Of a stretch of 64,000 nt of DNA, positions 43,563 to 53,493 are shown piece by piece. Source of the DNA: Micromonospora sp. PLK6-60. Lineage in GTDB: Bacteria > Actinomycetota > Actinomycetes > Mycobacteriales > Micromonosporaceae. The first letter of the stretch is position 1, and each line of letters begins with the position of its first letter. The notes under the pieces were generated by a model. That model was not told the origin of the DNA. It saw only the letters and a program-made list of their open reading frames with translations, and ran no database searches. Location of the stretch: the NCBI RefSeq assembly GCF_019890675.1, contig NZ_JAIOAA010000001.1:558001-622000 (forward strand), given 5' to 3'. Made by a program: the position numbers and the translations under genes.

Positions 43563-44105
43563 ATGACTTCCACGAGTGACCTCGACGGCCCGAACGGGAC
43601 CGCGCGGACGTCGCGGCGCCGGCCGTGGCTGGTCGGCCTGGTCGCGGTCGCCGCGGCGGCCGTGACGACGCTGGCCACGGCGACCGCGTACGTCGTGACG
43701 CATGCCGGGAATCGGTCGCCCGCCCCGGGCGCGCTCACGGTGGACGTGCACGCGGTGGACGAGTCGATCAGCACGGTGGTGGACCCGGCCGACCGGCCCG
43801 GCGTCCTCGGCCGGTTCTTCGGGATGTGCGACGCCGACACCTACTACCTGGAGGTGGACGGCACCGGGTCGTGCCTGGTACTAAGCGGCTCGCTGGGCAG
43901 GGTGCGGGTGACCAGCACCGGCCACGGCGTCGAACTCGACGCCGCCCAGGCGGCCACGGTCCGGGACCTGGTGCGGCGTGCGGAGAGCGACGGTTCCACC
44001 CGGGCCAGCCGGCTGCTGCTCGAGTACGACGGCGGCTGGGCGGGGCTGGTCGACGTCGCCGAGCTGAGTGCCGGTGGACCGGTGACCGGCCGCGCCGTCG
44101 GCTGA
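43563..44105 (+). CDS. small membrane-anchored protein of unknown function
   Basis: The 180-residue protein has one membrane helix near the N-terminus (WLVGLVAVAAAAVTTLATAT, preceded by three arginines), so the remaining 130 residues should lie outside the cell. This part (VDVHAVDESISTVVDPADRP to the end) includes two cysteines and resembles no family I recognise. It appears monocistronic; the ribosome-binding site is weak. Confidence 0.65.
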   Translation: MTSTSDLDGPNGTARTSRRRPWLVGLVAVAAAAVTTLATATAYVVTHAGNRSPAPGALTVDVHAVDESISTVVDPADRPGVLGRFFGMCDADTYYLEVDGTGSCLVLSGSLGRVRVTSTGHGVELDAAQAATVRDLVRRAESDGSTRASRLLLEYDGGWAGLVDVAELSAGGPVTGRAVG

Positions 44106-44571
44106 ACCCGGGCCGTGGCGCGGGACGGGCGCGGACCAGGGCGACATGCCTGATCGGAAACGGTCACGCACGATACGGGTGTCGCCGCCGAACGGGCCGG
44201 CGACCCGGCTCCGGAGGCGCCGTTGGACGCCCGCGGCAAGGCGTTCGCATTCCGGTCGCCGGCAGTCGGTTACGGTCGGCGGGTGGGGGCCCCCACGCCG
44301 AAGACCCGTCGATTACGGTGGAGGCGGCACCGCTTCCCGCCAATGCCTGCCCGGACGTGCGGTTCTCACAACGTAAGGCTCGGTTGGCAATTTGCAGAAC
44401 GGCACGCCAGCACCGCTGCCCGGCGCCCCGTTCACCATTCCGGGTAATTGACATGCGTAAATCTTGACTTCCCGGATCCGGTGCCGCACCGTGAAGGTGT
44501 CCGGCGGTACGCGGACCGCCCGGATGCGATTGACGATTTCGGTCGTCGATCCGGTGATTCGGGAGGCGGTC
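44106..44571. other. 466-bp intergenic region upstream of the P450 gene
   Basis: No gene was recognised. Bases 44380-44480 are more AT-rich and contain TTGACA at 44448, without a good -10 box at normal spacing. The P450 reading frame extends back to 44464, but codon pattern and ribosome-binding site favour 44572. Confidence 0.45.
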
Positions 44572-45855
44572 ATGCGCTTGGATCCGTTTGCCGGGGCCTA
44601 TCTGGCCGACCCGGCGCACGTGTGGCGGCGGCTCCTCGACGGCCCCGGCGGGGTGCACCACGACGAGGACCTCGGACTCTGGCTGATCACGGGCCACGCC
44701 GACGTACGGCGAGCCCTCGGCGACGCCGCGACCTTCGGCAACGCCCTCACCCTCGCGCCGGTCTACGACGTCTGCCCGCAGGCGATGGACATCATCGTGC
44801 AGATCGACGCGCCACCCACCACCGCCGCCGCGGACCCGCCGGTGCACCCACGGACCCGCCGGGCGCTGCGGGCCACGTTCGCCAACACCCCCGAGCGGGT
44901 GGCCCGGCAGTACGGCCCGATCGTCGCCCGCCGGGTCGACGAGCTGGTCGCCCGGCTCGCCACCCGCGCCGGCCGGCCCGTCGACCTCGTCCCGGAGTTC
45001 ACCGCCGAGCTGCCGCTGCTGGTGCTGCTGGACATCCTCGGCGTACCCGACGAGGACATCGGGCGGATCCGGGCCTGGGCGGACGGCCAGATCGCGCTGA
45101 TCTGGGGGCGGCCGGACCCGGCCGAACAGGTCCGACTCGCCCGCGACCTGCTCGCGTTCTGGCACTACTGCCAGGAGCTCGTCCGCGGCCGGCTCGACCG
45201 CGGCCGGTACGGCGACGGCTACGTCGACCGCCTGCTGGCCTACCGCGACGGCCACGACGAGGAGCTCACCGTCACCGAGGTGGCGAGCATCGTGTTCAAC
45301 CTCCTGGTCGCCGGGCACGAGACCACCGCGGGGCTGCTCGCCCACGCGCTGGACCAGGCACTGTCCGAGCCGGACCGCTGGCGGACGCTGGCCGCGGAAC
45401 CGGACCGGATTCCCGGCTTCCTCACCGAGACGTTGCGGTTCGCGCCCGCCATCGACGGGTGGCTGCGGGTGACCAACCGGCCGGTGACCCTCGGCGGCGC
45501 CGACATCCCGGCCGGGGCGCGCTGCCTGCTGCTGATCGGCGCGGCCAACCGGGACGGCGCGGTCTTCGCCCACCCGGACCGGTTCGACCCGGAGCGCCCC
45601 GACGTGCAGGACCACCTCTCCTTCGGGCACGGTCCGCACTTCTGCATCGGGGCGGCGCTGGCGCGACTGGAGGCGGAGACCGCGCTCGGGCGGCTCGTCG
45701 AGAGCCTGCCCGGGTTGCGCCTGGCACCCGGATACGACCGGTCGTTCCGGCCCAACGTGGCGTTCCGCGCGCACCGTGCCCTGCCCGTGGTCGTCGACGT
45801 GCCGGCGGGCGCCGCCGGCTGGTCGGTGCCGGCCGCCGAACTGCCGGCGGCGTGA
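44572..45855 (+). CDS. cytochrome P450
   Basis: The 427-residue protein starts at an ATG after GGGAGG. The I-helix oxygen-activation motif is AGHETT (247-252), the K-helix ExxR is Glu286 to Arg289, and the heme-binding loop FGHGPHFCIG contains the thiolate ligand Cys358. It resembles the soluble bacterial class I P450s, which need a ferredoxin and reductase; none is encoded nearby. Substrate unknown: the gene is alone and not linked to biosynthetic genes on either side. Confidence 0.93.
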   Translation: MRLDPFAGAYLADPAHVWRRLLDGPGGVHHDEDLGLWLITGHADVRRALGDAATFGNALTLAPVYDVCPQAMDIIVQIDAPPTTAAADPPVHPRTRRALRATFANTPERVARQYGPIVARRVDELVARLATRAGRPVDLVPEFTAELPLLVLLDILGVPDEDIGRIRAWADGQIALIWGRPDPAEQVRLARDLLAFWHYCQELVRGRLDRGRYGDGYVDRLLAYRDGHDEELTVTEVASIVFNLLVAGHETTAGLLAHALDQALSEPDRWRTLAAEPDRIPGFLTETLRFAPAIDGWLRVTNRPVTLGGADIPAGARCLLLIGAANRDGAVFAHPDRFDPERPDVQDHLSFGHGPHFCIGAALARLEAETALGRLVESLPGLRLAPGYDRSFRPNVAFRAHRALPVVVDVPAGAAGWSVPAAELPAA

Positions 45856-46092
45856 CCGGCGCCCCCGGGCCGCGGGTCGACCGGTGGGCGGGGCCCGCGC
45901 GGGCGGCCCGGCGAGCCGCGACGGCGTACGGTCCGGGTCGCCGCCGGCCACCGCGACGACCACTCAGCGCAGTGACGTCTTCACAGCCGGCGCTGAATGG
46001 GTTAAGAATTGTCCCCTGCGAATGTCTGGTCATCGTCCGACCGTTGGCCGACGTCCACGCCGTCGCCGGCGCGGCGTCGTGAAGGTGAGCAC

Positions 46093-46542
46093 ATGGATCG
46101 CCCGCCCCCGTCCAGCGCCGCTCACGCCGGTGCCAGCGATCGGTTCCGGCTGGAACTTCGTCGCTGGCGGACCGGGCAGGGGCTGACCCAGCGGGCGCTG
46201 GCGGAGCGGGTGCGGTTCAGCCGGGAGACGGTCGCCGCGGTCGAGGCCGGCCGCCGGTTCGGCAGCCACGAGTTCGCAGTCCGCTGCGACGAGGTGCTCG
46301 GTGCCGACGGGCGGCTCCTGGCCCTGTGGCCCAAGGTCGCGGCGGAGCAACTCGCCGCCGACGGCCGGCGCGGGCCCCGGGCCGTGCCGCTCGAGATGCC
46401 GGCCCCGGTGCCGCCGCCCCGGCGCGACGCGCGCGATCCCGAGGTGGTGGTGGCGGCGATCGACGAGCTGCGGGAGCTGATCGGGCAGGTGCTCGCCCAG
46501 CCGGAGCCCGACGCGCCACCTCCGCCGCCCGGGCCGCGCTGA
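46093..46542 (+). CDS. XRE-type helix-turn-helix regulator
   Basis: The 149-residue protein starts at an ATG after GAAGGTGAG. Residues 15-85 form a Cro/C1-type helix-turn-helix (LELRRWRTGQGLTQRALAER, VRFSRETVAAVEAGRRFGS). The rest is a proline-rich linker and a short helix (EVVVAAIDELRELIGQVLAQ) that could dimerise. It lies 176 bp upstream of the kinase/roadblock/transport operon on the same strand and may regulate it. Confidence 0.8.
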   Translation: MDRPPPSSAAHAGASDRFRLELRRWRTGQGLTQRALAERVRFSRETVAAVEAGRRFGSHEFAVRCDEVLGADGRLLALWPKVAAEQLAADGRRGPRAVPLEMPAPVPPPRRDARDPEVVVAAIDELRELIGQVLAQPEPDAPPPPPGPR

Positions 46543-46718
46543 CCTGCGAGCCCACCCGGCACGGTCGGCGATCCGGCCGCGGACACGTTGGGTACAGATG
46601 CTGGTACGGGCTGTTTGTACCACGGTCAGGTCTGGCCTACGCCCATGGCTTCCGGCGCAATGAGACGTGCAATCGGCAAGTGCAGATTGATATTTGCGAA
46701 TGAGCGCGGGAGTCAGTC

Positions 46719-49193
46719 TTGGCGTCGAGCAGGAAGTCCCACGCGGCCAGACCCTACCCGACCCGCCGCCGTGGCTGGCGGATCGCCACCCGGATGCGCC
46801 TCATCGTGGCGGCCCCCCTGGTCGCCGTGATGGGCTTCGCCGGCCTGGCACTGACCGAGAGCGCCCACCAGACCGCCCGGGCCAGCGACCTGGGGCTGCT
46901 GGCCCAGGTCGGCGTCGAGGCGGGCGACCTGGCCCACCGGCTGCAACACGAGCGCATCACCGCCGCGTACCTGCTGGCCGAGGGCAGCACGGCGCAGCAG
47001 GAGACCTTCGCCGCCGCGGCCGACGCCACCGACGCCGCCGTCGCCCACTACCGGCGGCAGCGTGCGAAGCTCCCCGCCGACCTCGACGCCGGCCGCGCCG
47101 TGCTGGCCCACATCGACGCCGCGCTGGCCGGCCTGCCACCGCTGCGCGCCCAGGTACGGACCGCCGCGCACGCCTCCGTGTCGGCGATGACCTTCAGCTA
47201 TCGGATCGTCATCGCCGAACTGATCACCCTCCGCGAGAGCGTCACCCTGGGCGTGGTCGACGCGCGGATCGCCGACAGCATCCGCGCCTCCGCGGCGCTG
47301 TCCAAGGCGGCCGAGGCGGTCGGCCAACAGCAGGTCGCGGTCCTGCGGGCGATCACCGCCGGCCAGCTGACGCCCGCCCTCCAGCAGGACATCACCGCCG
47401 CCCGCACCGCCTTCACCGAGTCGGGCCTGTCCTTCCTGGCCCTCGCCCGGCCCGGCTGGCGGGCCTGGTGGGAGCAGGCCGGCAGCGGCGAGGACGCCGT
47501 GGCGCTGCAACGCATGCAGGACGAGGTGTCCCGGGCCGTCACCGGCAGCCAGCCGCGGCTGGGCCTCGACGCCTGGGTGACCGCCACCCAGCGGTGGTCC
47601 GTCCGGCTGGCCGAGGTGCGCCAGCGGGTCGACGCGGCGGTGCTCGGCGACATCCGCGTCGCGCACGCGGAGCAGCAGCGGCGCACCATCGCCGAGGCGG
47701 GCGCCGCGGTGGGCGCGCTGCTGCTCACCGCGCTGGTGACCTGGGCGGTGGCCCGGCGGATCACCCGCCGGCTGCGCCGGCTGCGCGACGCCGCCAACAC
47801 CGTCGCGTACGACCAGCTGCCGCAGGTGGTGGCCCGGCTCCAGCACCCGGACAGCAGCGCGGTGGACCCGGACGAACTGGCCCGGCGGGAGAGCGCCGAG
47901 GCCCTGGAGGCGGCCAGCGGCGACGAGATCGGCGAGCTGGGGCAGGCGTTCAGCGCGGTGCACCGGGCGGCGGTGCGGACCGCCGCCGAGCAGGCGGTGA
48001 TGCGGGCCAACACGGCGGACATCTTCATCCACCTCAGCCGCCGCGAGCAGCGGCTGGTCGACGCGGTGCTGGCCCAGGTCGACCGGGTCGAGCAGGACGA
48101 GACCGACCCGGAGCGGCTGCAACGGCTCTACACGCTTGACAACCTGGCCACCCGGATGGGCCGGATCAACGCCAGCCTGCTGGTGCTCGGCGGCGTGGGC
48201 GTCGGACGGGTGCGCCACCACGACGTACCGCTGCAACAGGTGCTCCAGGCGGCGCAGAGCCAGATCGAGCACTACGTCCGGATCCGCCTGGGCGCGGTCG
48301 ACGGCGACGTCGCGGTCGCCGCGGACCCGGTCGACGAGGTCGTGCACCTGCTGGCCGAGCTGATGGACAACGCCACCGGGTACGCCCCGCCGGAGACCGA
48401 CGCCTGGGTGACCGGTCGCAGCCTGGGCGACCGGGTGATCATCCAGATCAGCGACGAGGGTGTGGGGTTGACCCCGCAGCGGCGGCAGCAGCTCAACGAA
48501 CTGCTCAGCCGCCCGCCCGCCATCGACGTCGCCGCCGTGCGGGCGATGGGCCTGGTCGTCGTCGGGCACCTCGCCGCGCGGCTGGGGGTGGCCGTCCAGC
48601 TCCGTCCCGGCCCACGCCGCGGCACCATCGCCGAGGTGGCGCTCCCGGCGACGATGATCCGGCCGCTGCCCCCGGAGGAGTACCTGCTCTCCCCCACCCG
48701 GCCGTCCCGGCGGGCGGCCCGGACGGCCACGGTGCCGCCGGTGGTCGACCGGGGCGCCCCGCTGCCCGCCGCCGCCGACCGGGCCGCCCCGCTGCCCTCG
48801 GCCGGCCGGGCGACGATCGACCGATCGCTGCCCGTGGCGCCGGTCTTCCGGCCCGCCGCGCCGGACGACGCCCCCACCGAAGAGCTCGTCATCTTCCACC
48901 AGGTCAACCACTGGTTCCAGGCGCACAGCCCGAACGGCGGGAACGGGACGCCGTGGGCCACCCCGGCCGACGACGCCTGGCGCACGGCCGCCCGGGCCGA
49001 GGCGCCCGAGGTCGTCACCACCACCTCGTCCGGGCTGCCCCGACGGCAGCCGCAACAGCAGCTCGTGCCGGGCGGCGTCACGGTCCCGCAGCAGCGCGGC
49101 ACCGAGCACCGCGACCCGGCCCAGGTGGCCACCGCGATGGCCGCGTACGCGCGGGGCGTCGCCGGTCGGCGGCCGATGTTGACCAACAACTGA
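46719..49193 (+). CDS. NIT-domain sensor histidine kinase-like protein (conservon CvnA type)
   Basis: The 824-residue protein starts at a TTG six bases after GGAG. A first membrane helix (about 27-46) and a second ([13 protein letters not shown], about 335-350) enclose an outer all-helical domain like the nitrate/nitrite-sensing NIT domain ([17 protein letters not shown]). A HAMP-like linker follows, then the kinase core: [31 protein letters not shown] and the HATPase motifs [21 protein letters not shown] and [15 protein letters not shown]. Related Cvn kinases, as I recall, have LDHLATR here; an asparagine replaces the histidine, so ordinary phosphotransfer is doubtful. The disordered Pro/Arg-rich tail is typical. 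It is followed 17 bp later by a roadblock gene. Confidence 0.82.
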   Translation: MASSRKSHAARPYPTRRRGWRIATRMRLIVAAPLVAVMGFAGLALTESAHQTARASDLGLLAQVGVEAGDLAHRLQHERITAAYLLAEGSTAQQETFAAAADATDAAVAHYRRQRAKLPADLDAGRAVLAHIDAALAGLPPLRAQVRTAAHASVSAMTFSYRIVIAELITLRESVTLGVVDARIADSIRASAALSKAAEAVGQQQVAVLRAITAGQLTPALQQDITAARTAFTESGLSFLALARPGWRAWWEQAGSGEDAVALQRMQDEVSRAVTGSQPRLGLDAWVTATQRWSVRLAEVRQRVDAAVLGDIRVAHAEQQRRTIAEAGAAVGALLLTALVTWAVARRITRRLRRLRDAANTVAYDQLPQVVARLQHPDSSAVDPDELARRESAEALEAASGDEIGELGQAFSAVHRAAVRTAAEQAVMRANTADIFIHLSRREQRLVDAVLAQVDRVEQDETDPERLQRLYTLDNLATRMGRINASLLVLGGVGVGRVRHHDVPLQQVLQAAQSQIEHYVRIRLGAVDGDVAVAADPVDEVVHLLAELMDNATGYAPPETDAWVTGRSLGDRVIIQISDEGVGLTPQRRQQLNELLSRPPAIDVAAVRAMGLVVVGHLAARLGVAVQLRPGPRRGTIAEVALPATMIRPLPPEEYLLSPTRPSRRAARTATVPPVVDRGAPLPAAADRAAPLPSAGRATIDRSLPVAPVFRPAAPDDAPTEELVIFHQVNHWFQAHSPNGGNGTPWATPADDAWRTAARAEAPEVVTTTSSGLPRRQPQQQLVPGGVTVPQQRGTEHRDPAQVATAMAAYARGVAGRRPMLTNN

Positions 49194-49210
49194 TCCCCCA
49201 GGGAGAGCAC

Positions 49211-49615
49211 GTGACCGACCACCAGGATCTCGGCTGGCTGCTGGACGCGTTCGCGGAACGAGCCAGCGAGGTCAGCCATGCGATCGCCATCTCCAGTGAC
49301 GGCCTGATGGTGGCCGCCACCCGGGGGCTGCCGGCGGACCGGGCGGACCAGTTGGCGGCCACCGGCAGCGGGCTGGTCAGCCTGCTGCGCGGCGCGGCGG
49401 CCTTCTTCGACGCCGGCGCGGTGATCTCCAACGTCACCCAGTTGGAGGGCGGCTTCATGTTCTCCATGGCCTTCAACGACGGCGCGTCCCTGCTGGTGCT
49501 CGCCGATCCGCAGTGCGACGTCGGCAAGGTCTCCTACGAGATGACCGAGCTGGCGAACCGCATCGGCGACGCGCTGACCCCGGCGGCCCGGGCGGCGCTG
49601 AGCCGCAGCCGCTGA
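49211..49615 (+). CDS. roadblock/LC7-domain protein (CvnB type)
   Basis: The 134-residue protein starts at a GTG after CAGGGAGAG. It has the roadblock pattern of conservon CvnB proteins (LGWLLDAFAERASEVSHAIAISSDGLMVA). In Streptomyces conservons this partner works with a CvnA kinase, a DUF742 protein and a Ras-like GTPase (CvnD); here the latter two are missing and an ABC importer follows. It probably binds the upstream kinase at the membrane. Confidence 0.86.
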   Translation: MTDHQDLGWLLDAFAERASEVSHAIAISSDGLMVAATRGLPADRADQLAATGSGLVSLLRGAAAFFDAGAVISNVTQLEGGFMFSMAFNDGASLLVLADPQCDVGKVSYEMTELANRIGDALTPAARAALSRSR

Positions 49616-49660
49616 CCGTCGCCGCTTACCCGCACATCCCATCCCTCGTAGGAGAACAGC

Positions 49661-50854
49661 ATGTCCCTGAGCAATCCCCGGCGCCGACGCGCCTGCCTCG
49701 CGGCCCTGTCGGCGCTGATCCTGCTGCCGGCCGCCGGCTGCGCCGACGGCGAGCCCGCCGCCGGCCCCGGCAAATCGATCAAGATCGGCCTGCTGGCCTC
49801 GCTCTCCGGCACGTACCAGGCGGTCGGCAAGGAGATCCGCGACGGCTTCCAGCTCTACCTGTCCAGCCACGACGGCCGGCTCGGCGGCCACGAGGTGCAG
49901 CTCGTCGTCGCCGACGAGGGCAACGGCGCGGCCACCGCCGTGCCGGCCGCCACCAAGCTGCTCAAGCAGGACCGGGTGGCCGCGCTGACCGGCATCGTCG
50001 GCGGCGGCTCGGTGGCCGCGGTCTATCCGCTGCTCAACGAGACGAAGGTGCCGTTCGTCGGCTCCAACGGCCGTCCCGAGCTCAAGGACGTCTCCCGGGT
50101 CTGGCACACGTCCTACCTCTCCGACGAGCCGGGCGAGGCGATCGCCCAGCACGTGCGCGACAACGTCAAGGGCAGCGTGTACGCGATCGGCCCCGACTAC
50201 CAGGGTGGCTGGGACGAGTTGCGCGGCTTCACCGACGCCTTCGTCAAGGCCGGCGGGAAGCTGGCCAACCCCGACGGCAAGACCACCTTCACCCCGTTCC
50301 CGGCCACCACCAACTTCACCCCGTACTTCGCGGGCATCAAGGCCTCCGGCGCGGAGGCCGTCTACACCTTCTACGCCGGCAGCGCGGCCGTCGACTTCGT
50401 CAAGCAGTACGCCCAGTCGGAGATCAAGGACATCCCGCTCTACGCCGCGGGCTTCCTGACCGAGGGCGGGGTGCTCGACGCGCAGGGCGACGCCGCCCGG
50501 GACATCTACTCGGTGCTCAACTACTCGCCGGACCTGGACAACGCCGAGAACCGCGACTTCGTGGCCGCCTGGAAGGCCAAGAACGACGGCTCCCCCACCA
50601 CGTACGCGATGGCCTCCTACGACGCCGCCGCCGTGCTGGACCGGGCCATCGCCGCGGCCGGCGACAACCCCACGCCGGAGCGCATCAACGCGGCGATCGG
50701 CCAACTCGGCCAGATCTCCAGCCCGCGCGGCACCTGGCAGTTCTCGCCCAGCACCCACGCGCCGGTGCAGAAGTGGTATCTGCGCCAGGTCCGCCAGGAC
50801 GGGCGGGCGTTGTCCAACACCGTCGTGGGTGACCTCGCCACCGTCGGCGGCTGA
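49661..50854 (+). CDS. lipoprotein substrate-binding protein of a branched-chain amino-acid/urea-type ABC importer
   Basis: The 397-residue protein starts at an ATG after GTAGGAG. The lipobox LPAAGC puts it on the outer face of the membrane. The rest is a type I periplasmic binding protein (Peripla_BP_6): KIGLLASLSGTYQAVGKEIRDG, VVADEGNGAATAVPAATKLL and VPFVGSNGRPELKD. The ligand, a branched-chain amino acid, amide or urea, cannot be settled by eye. It is the first of five transport genes with short gaps or overlaps; its stop is 4 bp before the permease GTG. Confidence 0.86.
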   Translation: MSLSNPRRRRACLAALSALILLPAAGCADGEPAAGPGKSIKIGLLASLSGTYQAVGKEIRDGFQLYLSSHDGRLGGHEVQLVVADEGNGAATAVPAATKLLKQDRVAALTGIVGGGSVAAVYPLLNETKVPFVGSNGRPELKDVSRVWHTSYLSDEPGEAIAQHVRDNVKGSVYAIGPDYQGGWDELRGFTDAFVKAGGKLANPDGKTTFTPFPATTNFTPYFAGIKASGAEAVYTFYAGSAAVDFVKQYAQSEIKDIPLYAAGFLTEGGVLDAQGDAARDIYSVLNYSPDLDNAENRDFVAAWKAKNDGSPTTYAMASYDAAAVLDRAIAAAGDNPTPERINAAIGQLGQISSPRGTWQFSPSTHAPVQKWYLRQVRQDGRALSNTVVGDLATVGG

Positions 50855-50858
50855 CCCG

Positions 50859-51743
50859 GTGGCGGCCGACCTCGGGTTCGACCCGTACCTGGTGCCCGCC
50901 GTGGACGGGGTGGCCTACGGGTTGCTGGTGTTCGTCGCCGCGTCGGGGCTGGTGCTCTGCTTCGGCGTCGCCGACATCCTGAACCTGGCCCACGGCACCC
51001 TGTACGCCATCGGCGGCTACACCGCCGCCGCGCTGCTGGACGGCGGCTGGTCGAGCCTGGTGCTGGCCCTCGCCGTCGGGGTCGCCGCCGCCACCACCGC
51101 CGGCGCGCTGGTCGCCGTCCTGCTCACCCGGGCGGCCCGGCGCAACCACCTCACCCAGGCGCTGCTGACCTTCGGGCTGGCGCTGGTCGGGGGCAGCCTG
51201 CTGGTGAGCGCGTTCGGGCCGGACCAGCCACCGGTGCGGGTACCGGCCGCGCTGGACGGGTCGGTCGTCATCGCCGGGCACCGCTATGCGGCGTACCGGC
51301 TGGTCTTCATCGGGGTGGCCGCGCTCATCGCCGGCCTGCTGCACCTCGCGGTCCGCCGCACCCGGGCCGGCATGCTGGTCCGGGCGGCGGTCGACGACGC
51401 CGAGATGGTCGCCGTCCTCGGGGTGAACCCGGCCCGGGTCCGGGTCGGCGTGCTCGCCGCCGCCGGGGCGCTGGCCGGCGTCGCGGGGGTGCTCGGCGCC
51501 CCGATCATCGGCCCCGGACCCGGCACCGCCGACGTCGTGCTGCTGCTGTCCCTGGTGGTCGTGGTGCTCGGCGGGCTCGGGTCGATGGGCGGCACCCTGC
51601 TCGCCGCCCTGGCCGTCGGCCAGATCCAGACCCTCGGTGTCGCGCTCGCCCCGTCCGCCGCCCCCTTTCTCCTCTTCGCGGCGATGGCGGCGGTGCTCGC
51701 GGTGCGGGCCCGCGGCCTGGCCACCGCCCGGCGGGCGGCGTGA
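50859..51743 (+). CDS. ABC importer permease, LivH type
   Basis: The permease has about 295 residues and at least eight hydrophobic segments. The typical LivH start region reads FGVADILNLAHGTLYAIGGY, and the conserved cytoplasmic loop is MLVRAAVDDAEMVAVLGVNPARV. The GTG used lies 4 bp after the binding-protein stop; another GTG at 50829 would overlap it by 26 bp. The gene ends in a 4-base overlap with the second permease. Confidence 0.87.
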   Translation: MAADLGFDPYLVPAVDGVAYGLLVFVAASGLVLCFGVADILNLAHGTLYAIGGYTAAALLDGGWSSLVLALAVGVAAATTAGALVAVLLTRAARRNHLTQALLTFGLALVGGSLLVSAFGPDQPPVRVPAALDGSVVIAGHRYAAYRLVFIGVAALIAGLLHLAVRRTRAGMLVRAAVDDAEMVAVLGVNPARVRVGVLAAAGALAGVAGVLGAPIIGPGPGTADVVLLLSLVVVVLGGLGSMGGTLLAALAVGQIQTLGVALAPSAAPFLLFAAMAAVLAVRARGLATARRAA

Positions 51744-52753
51744 TGCCGCGGGCGTTGCGCGCACTGCGGCGCGGCATCACCGCGGTCGTGCTGGTCGGCC
51801 TGGTGCTGGCGCCGTCCGCGGTCGACGACTACACCGTGGCGCTGCTCGCCCGGACGCTGGCGCTGGGCCTGGTGGCGGTGAGCGTCGCGCTGCTGACCGG
51901 CGTCGCCGGGCTGCCCACCCTCGGGCAGACCGCGCCCTACGCGGCGGGCGCCTACGCCAGCGTGGTGGTCGGCGGCCAGCTCTCCGACGTCGGCCTGGTG
52001 CACCTCGGCGTCGCCGCGGCGGCCGGGGCGGCGCTGGCCGCGGCCACCGTGCCGCTGGTGGTGTCGGCGCGCGGAGTGGTGGTCCTGATGATCACCCTGG
52101 CGGTGGGCGAGCTGGTGGTGACGATCGTCGGGCGGTGGCGGTCGGTGACCGGCGGCACCGACGGGCTGGCCGGCATCCCGCCGGTGCGTCCACTGTGGGG
52201 TCTGCCGGTGCTGGCCACCGACCGGGCGCGCTACCTGTACGCCCTGGTCGTGGTGGCGGTGCTGGTGGGCGTGGTGCTGCTGGTCCTGCGTACCCGGGTC
52301 GGGCTGCTGCTGCGCGCCGGCCGGGACGACGAGGCCCGGCTGCGGGCCAGCGGCCACCGGGTGGCGCTGCACGTCGCCGGCGTGCACGTCGCGGCGGGGG
52401 CGGTGGCGGGGGCCGCGGGTTCCCTGCTGGTGGTGGCCCAGCAGTACGTCTCGCCGGCCGACTTCGGCTTCGACACCTCGGCGCTGCTGCTGCTCGCGGT
52501 GGTCATCGGGGGCACCTGGTCGGTGGGCGGCGCGCTGATCGGCGCCGCGATCGTCATCGCCTCCCGGGACTGGCTCTTCGGCGTGCTGCCCGGGCAGGCG
52601 CCGCTGGTGCTGGGGCTGGCCTTCGTCGCCACCGTCTATCTGCTGCCCGGCGCCGGCCACCGGCCGCCGGCCGTGCGCGGCCGGCTGCTGCCGCCGGCCC
52701 TGACCCGCCGGCCCGTCCCGGACCGGCCCAGCCCGACGGGAGTACGCGCATGA
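51740..52753 (+). CDS. ABC importer permease, LivM type
   Basis: The 337-residue permease has the LivM pattern: LTGVAGLPTLGQTAPYAAGAY and VGLLLRAGRDDEARLRASGH with many hydrophobic segments. The start may be the GTG at 51740 or the ATG immediately after it (51743); both overlap the LivH stop. The stop overlaps the LivG start by 4 bases. Confidence 0.87.
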   Translation: MMPRALRALRRGITAVVLVGLVLAPSAVDDYTVALLARTLALGLVAVSVALLTGVAGLPTLGQTAPYAAGAYASVVVGGQLSDVGLVHLGVAAAAGAALAAATVPLVVSARGVVVLMITLAVGELVVTIVGRWRSVTGGTDGLAGIPPVRPLWGLPVLATDRARYLYALVVVAVLVGVVLLVLRTRVGLLLRAGRDDEARLRASGHRVALHVAGVHVAAGAVAGAAGSLLVVAQQYVSPADFGFDTSALLLLAVVIGGTWSVGGALIGAAIVIASRDWLFGVLPGQAPLVLGLAFVATVYLLPGAGHRPPAVRGRLLPPALTRRPVPDRPSPTGVRA

Positions 52754-53493
52754 CACCGCTGTTGTCCGCCCACGGGGTCACCGTCCGGTACGGGTCGCTG
52801 GCCGCGCTGGACGGCGTCGACCTGCGCCTCGAACTGGGCCAGCGGCACGCCCTGATCGGTCCGAACGGCGCCGGCAAGACGACGCTGCTGGACGTGCTCG
52901 GCGGCCGTACCCGGCCGGCCGCCGGCCGGGTGCGGCTGGCCGGCCGGGACGTCACCCGGCTCGGCCCGGCCGCCCGGGCCCGCCGGGGCGTCAACCGGAT
53001 CCACCAGCGTCCCGCCGGGTGGCCGACCCTCACCGTACGGGAGAACGTGCTGGTGGCCGCGCTGCCCCGGGCCGCGCCGACCCGGCGGTGGTGGCCGGGC
53101 GGCGCCCGCCGGGCCGCCGCCCGCACCACCGGCGCGATGCTGGAACGGGTGGGCCTGGCCGGCCTCGGTGGGACCCTGGCCGGGCACCTCGCCCACGGGC
53201 AGCGCCGGCAGCTCGAGATCGCCATGGCGCTGGCCGGTCGGCCCCGGGTGCTGCTGCTCGACGAACCGGCCGCCGGGCTGTCCGCCGTCGAGGTCGAGTG
53301 GCTGGTGGAGTTCCTGCGGGTGCTGCCCCGCTCGGTCGCGGTGCTGCTGGTCGAGCACCGGCTGGACCTGGTGTACGCGCTCAGCGACACGGTCACCGTG
53401 CTGCGCGACGGCCGGACGCTGGCCACCGGCACCCCGGCGGAGATCCGGGCCGCCGAGCCGGTCCGGCAGGCGTACGCCGAGGGGGTGGCGTGA
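52750..53493 (+). CDS. ABC importer ATP-binding protein, LivG type
   Basis: The 247-residue ATPase has Walker A GPNGAGKTT, signature LAHGQRRQLEIAMAL and Walker B VLLLDEPAAGLS. The altered signature (LAHGQ) is close to that of LivG/UrtD proteins. It pairs with the LivF-type ATPase encoded next. ATGA overlap with the LivM gene; the stop TGA shares a base with the next ATG (TGATG). Confidence 0.9.
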   Translation: MTPLLSAHGVTVRYGSLAALDGVDLRLELGQRHALIGPNGAGKTTLLDVLGGRTRPAAGRVRLAGRDVTRLGPAARARRGVNRIHQRPAGWPTLTVRENVLVAALPRAAPTRRWWPGGARRAAARTTGAMLERVGLAGLGGTLAGHLAHGQRRQLEIAMALAGRPRVLLLDEPAAGLSAVEVEWLVEFLRVLPRSVAVLLVEHRLDLVYALSDTVTVLRDGRTLATGTPAEIRAAEPVRQAYAEGVA

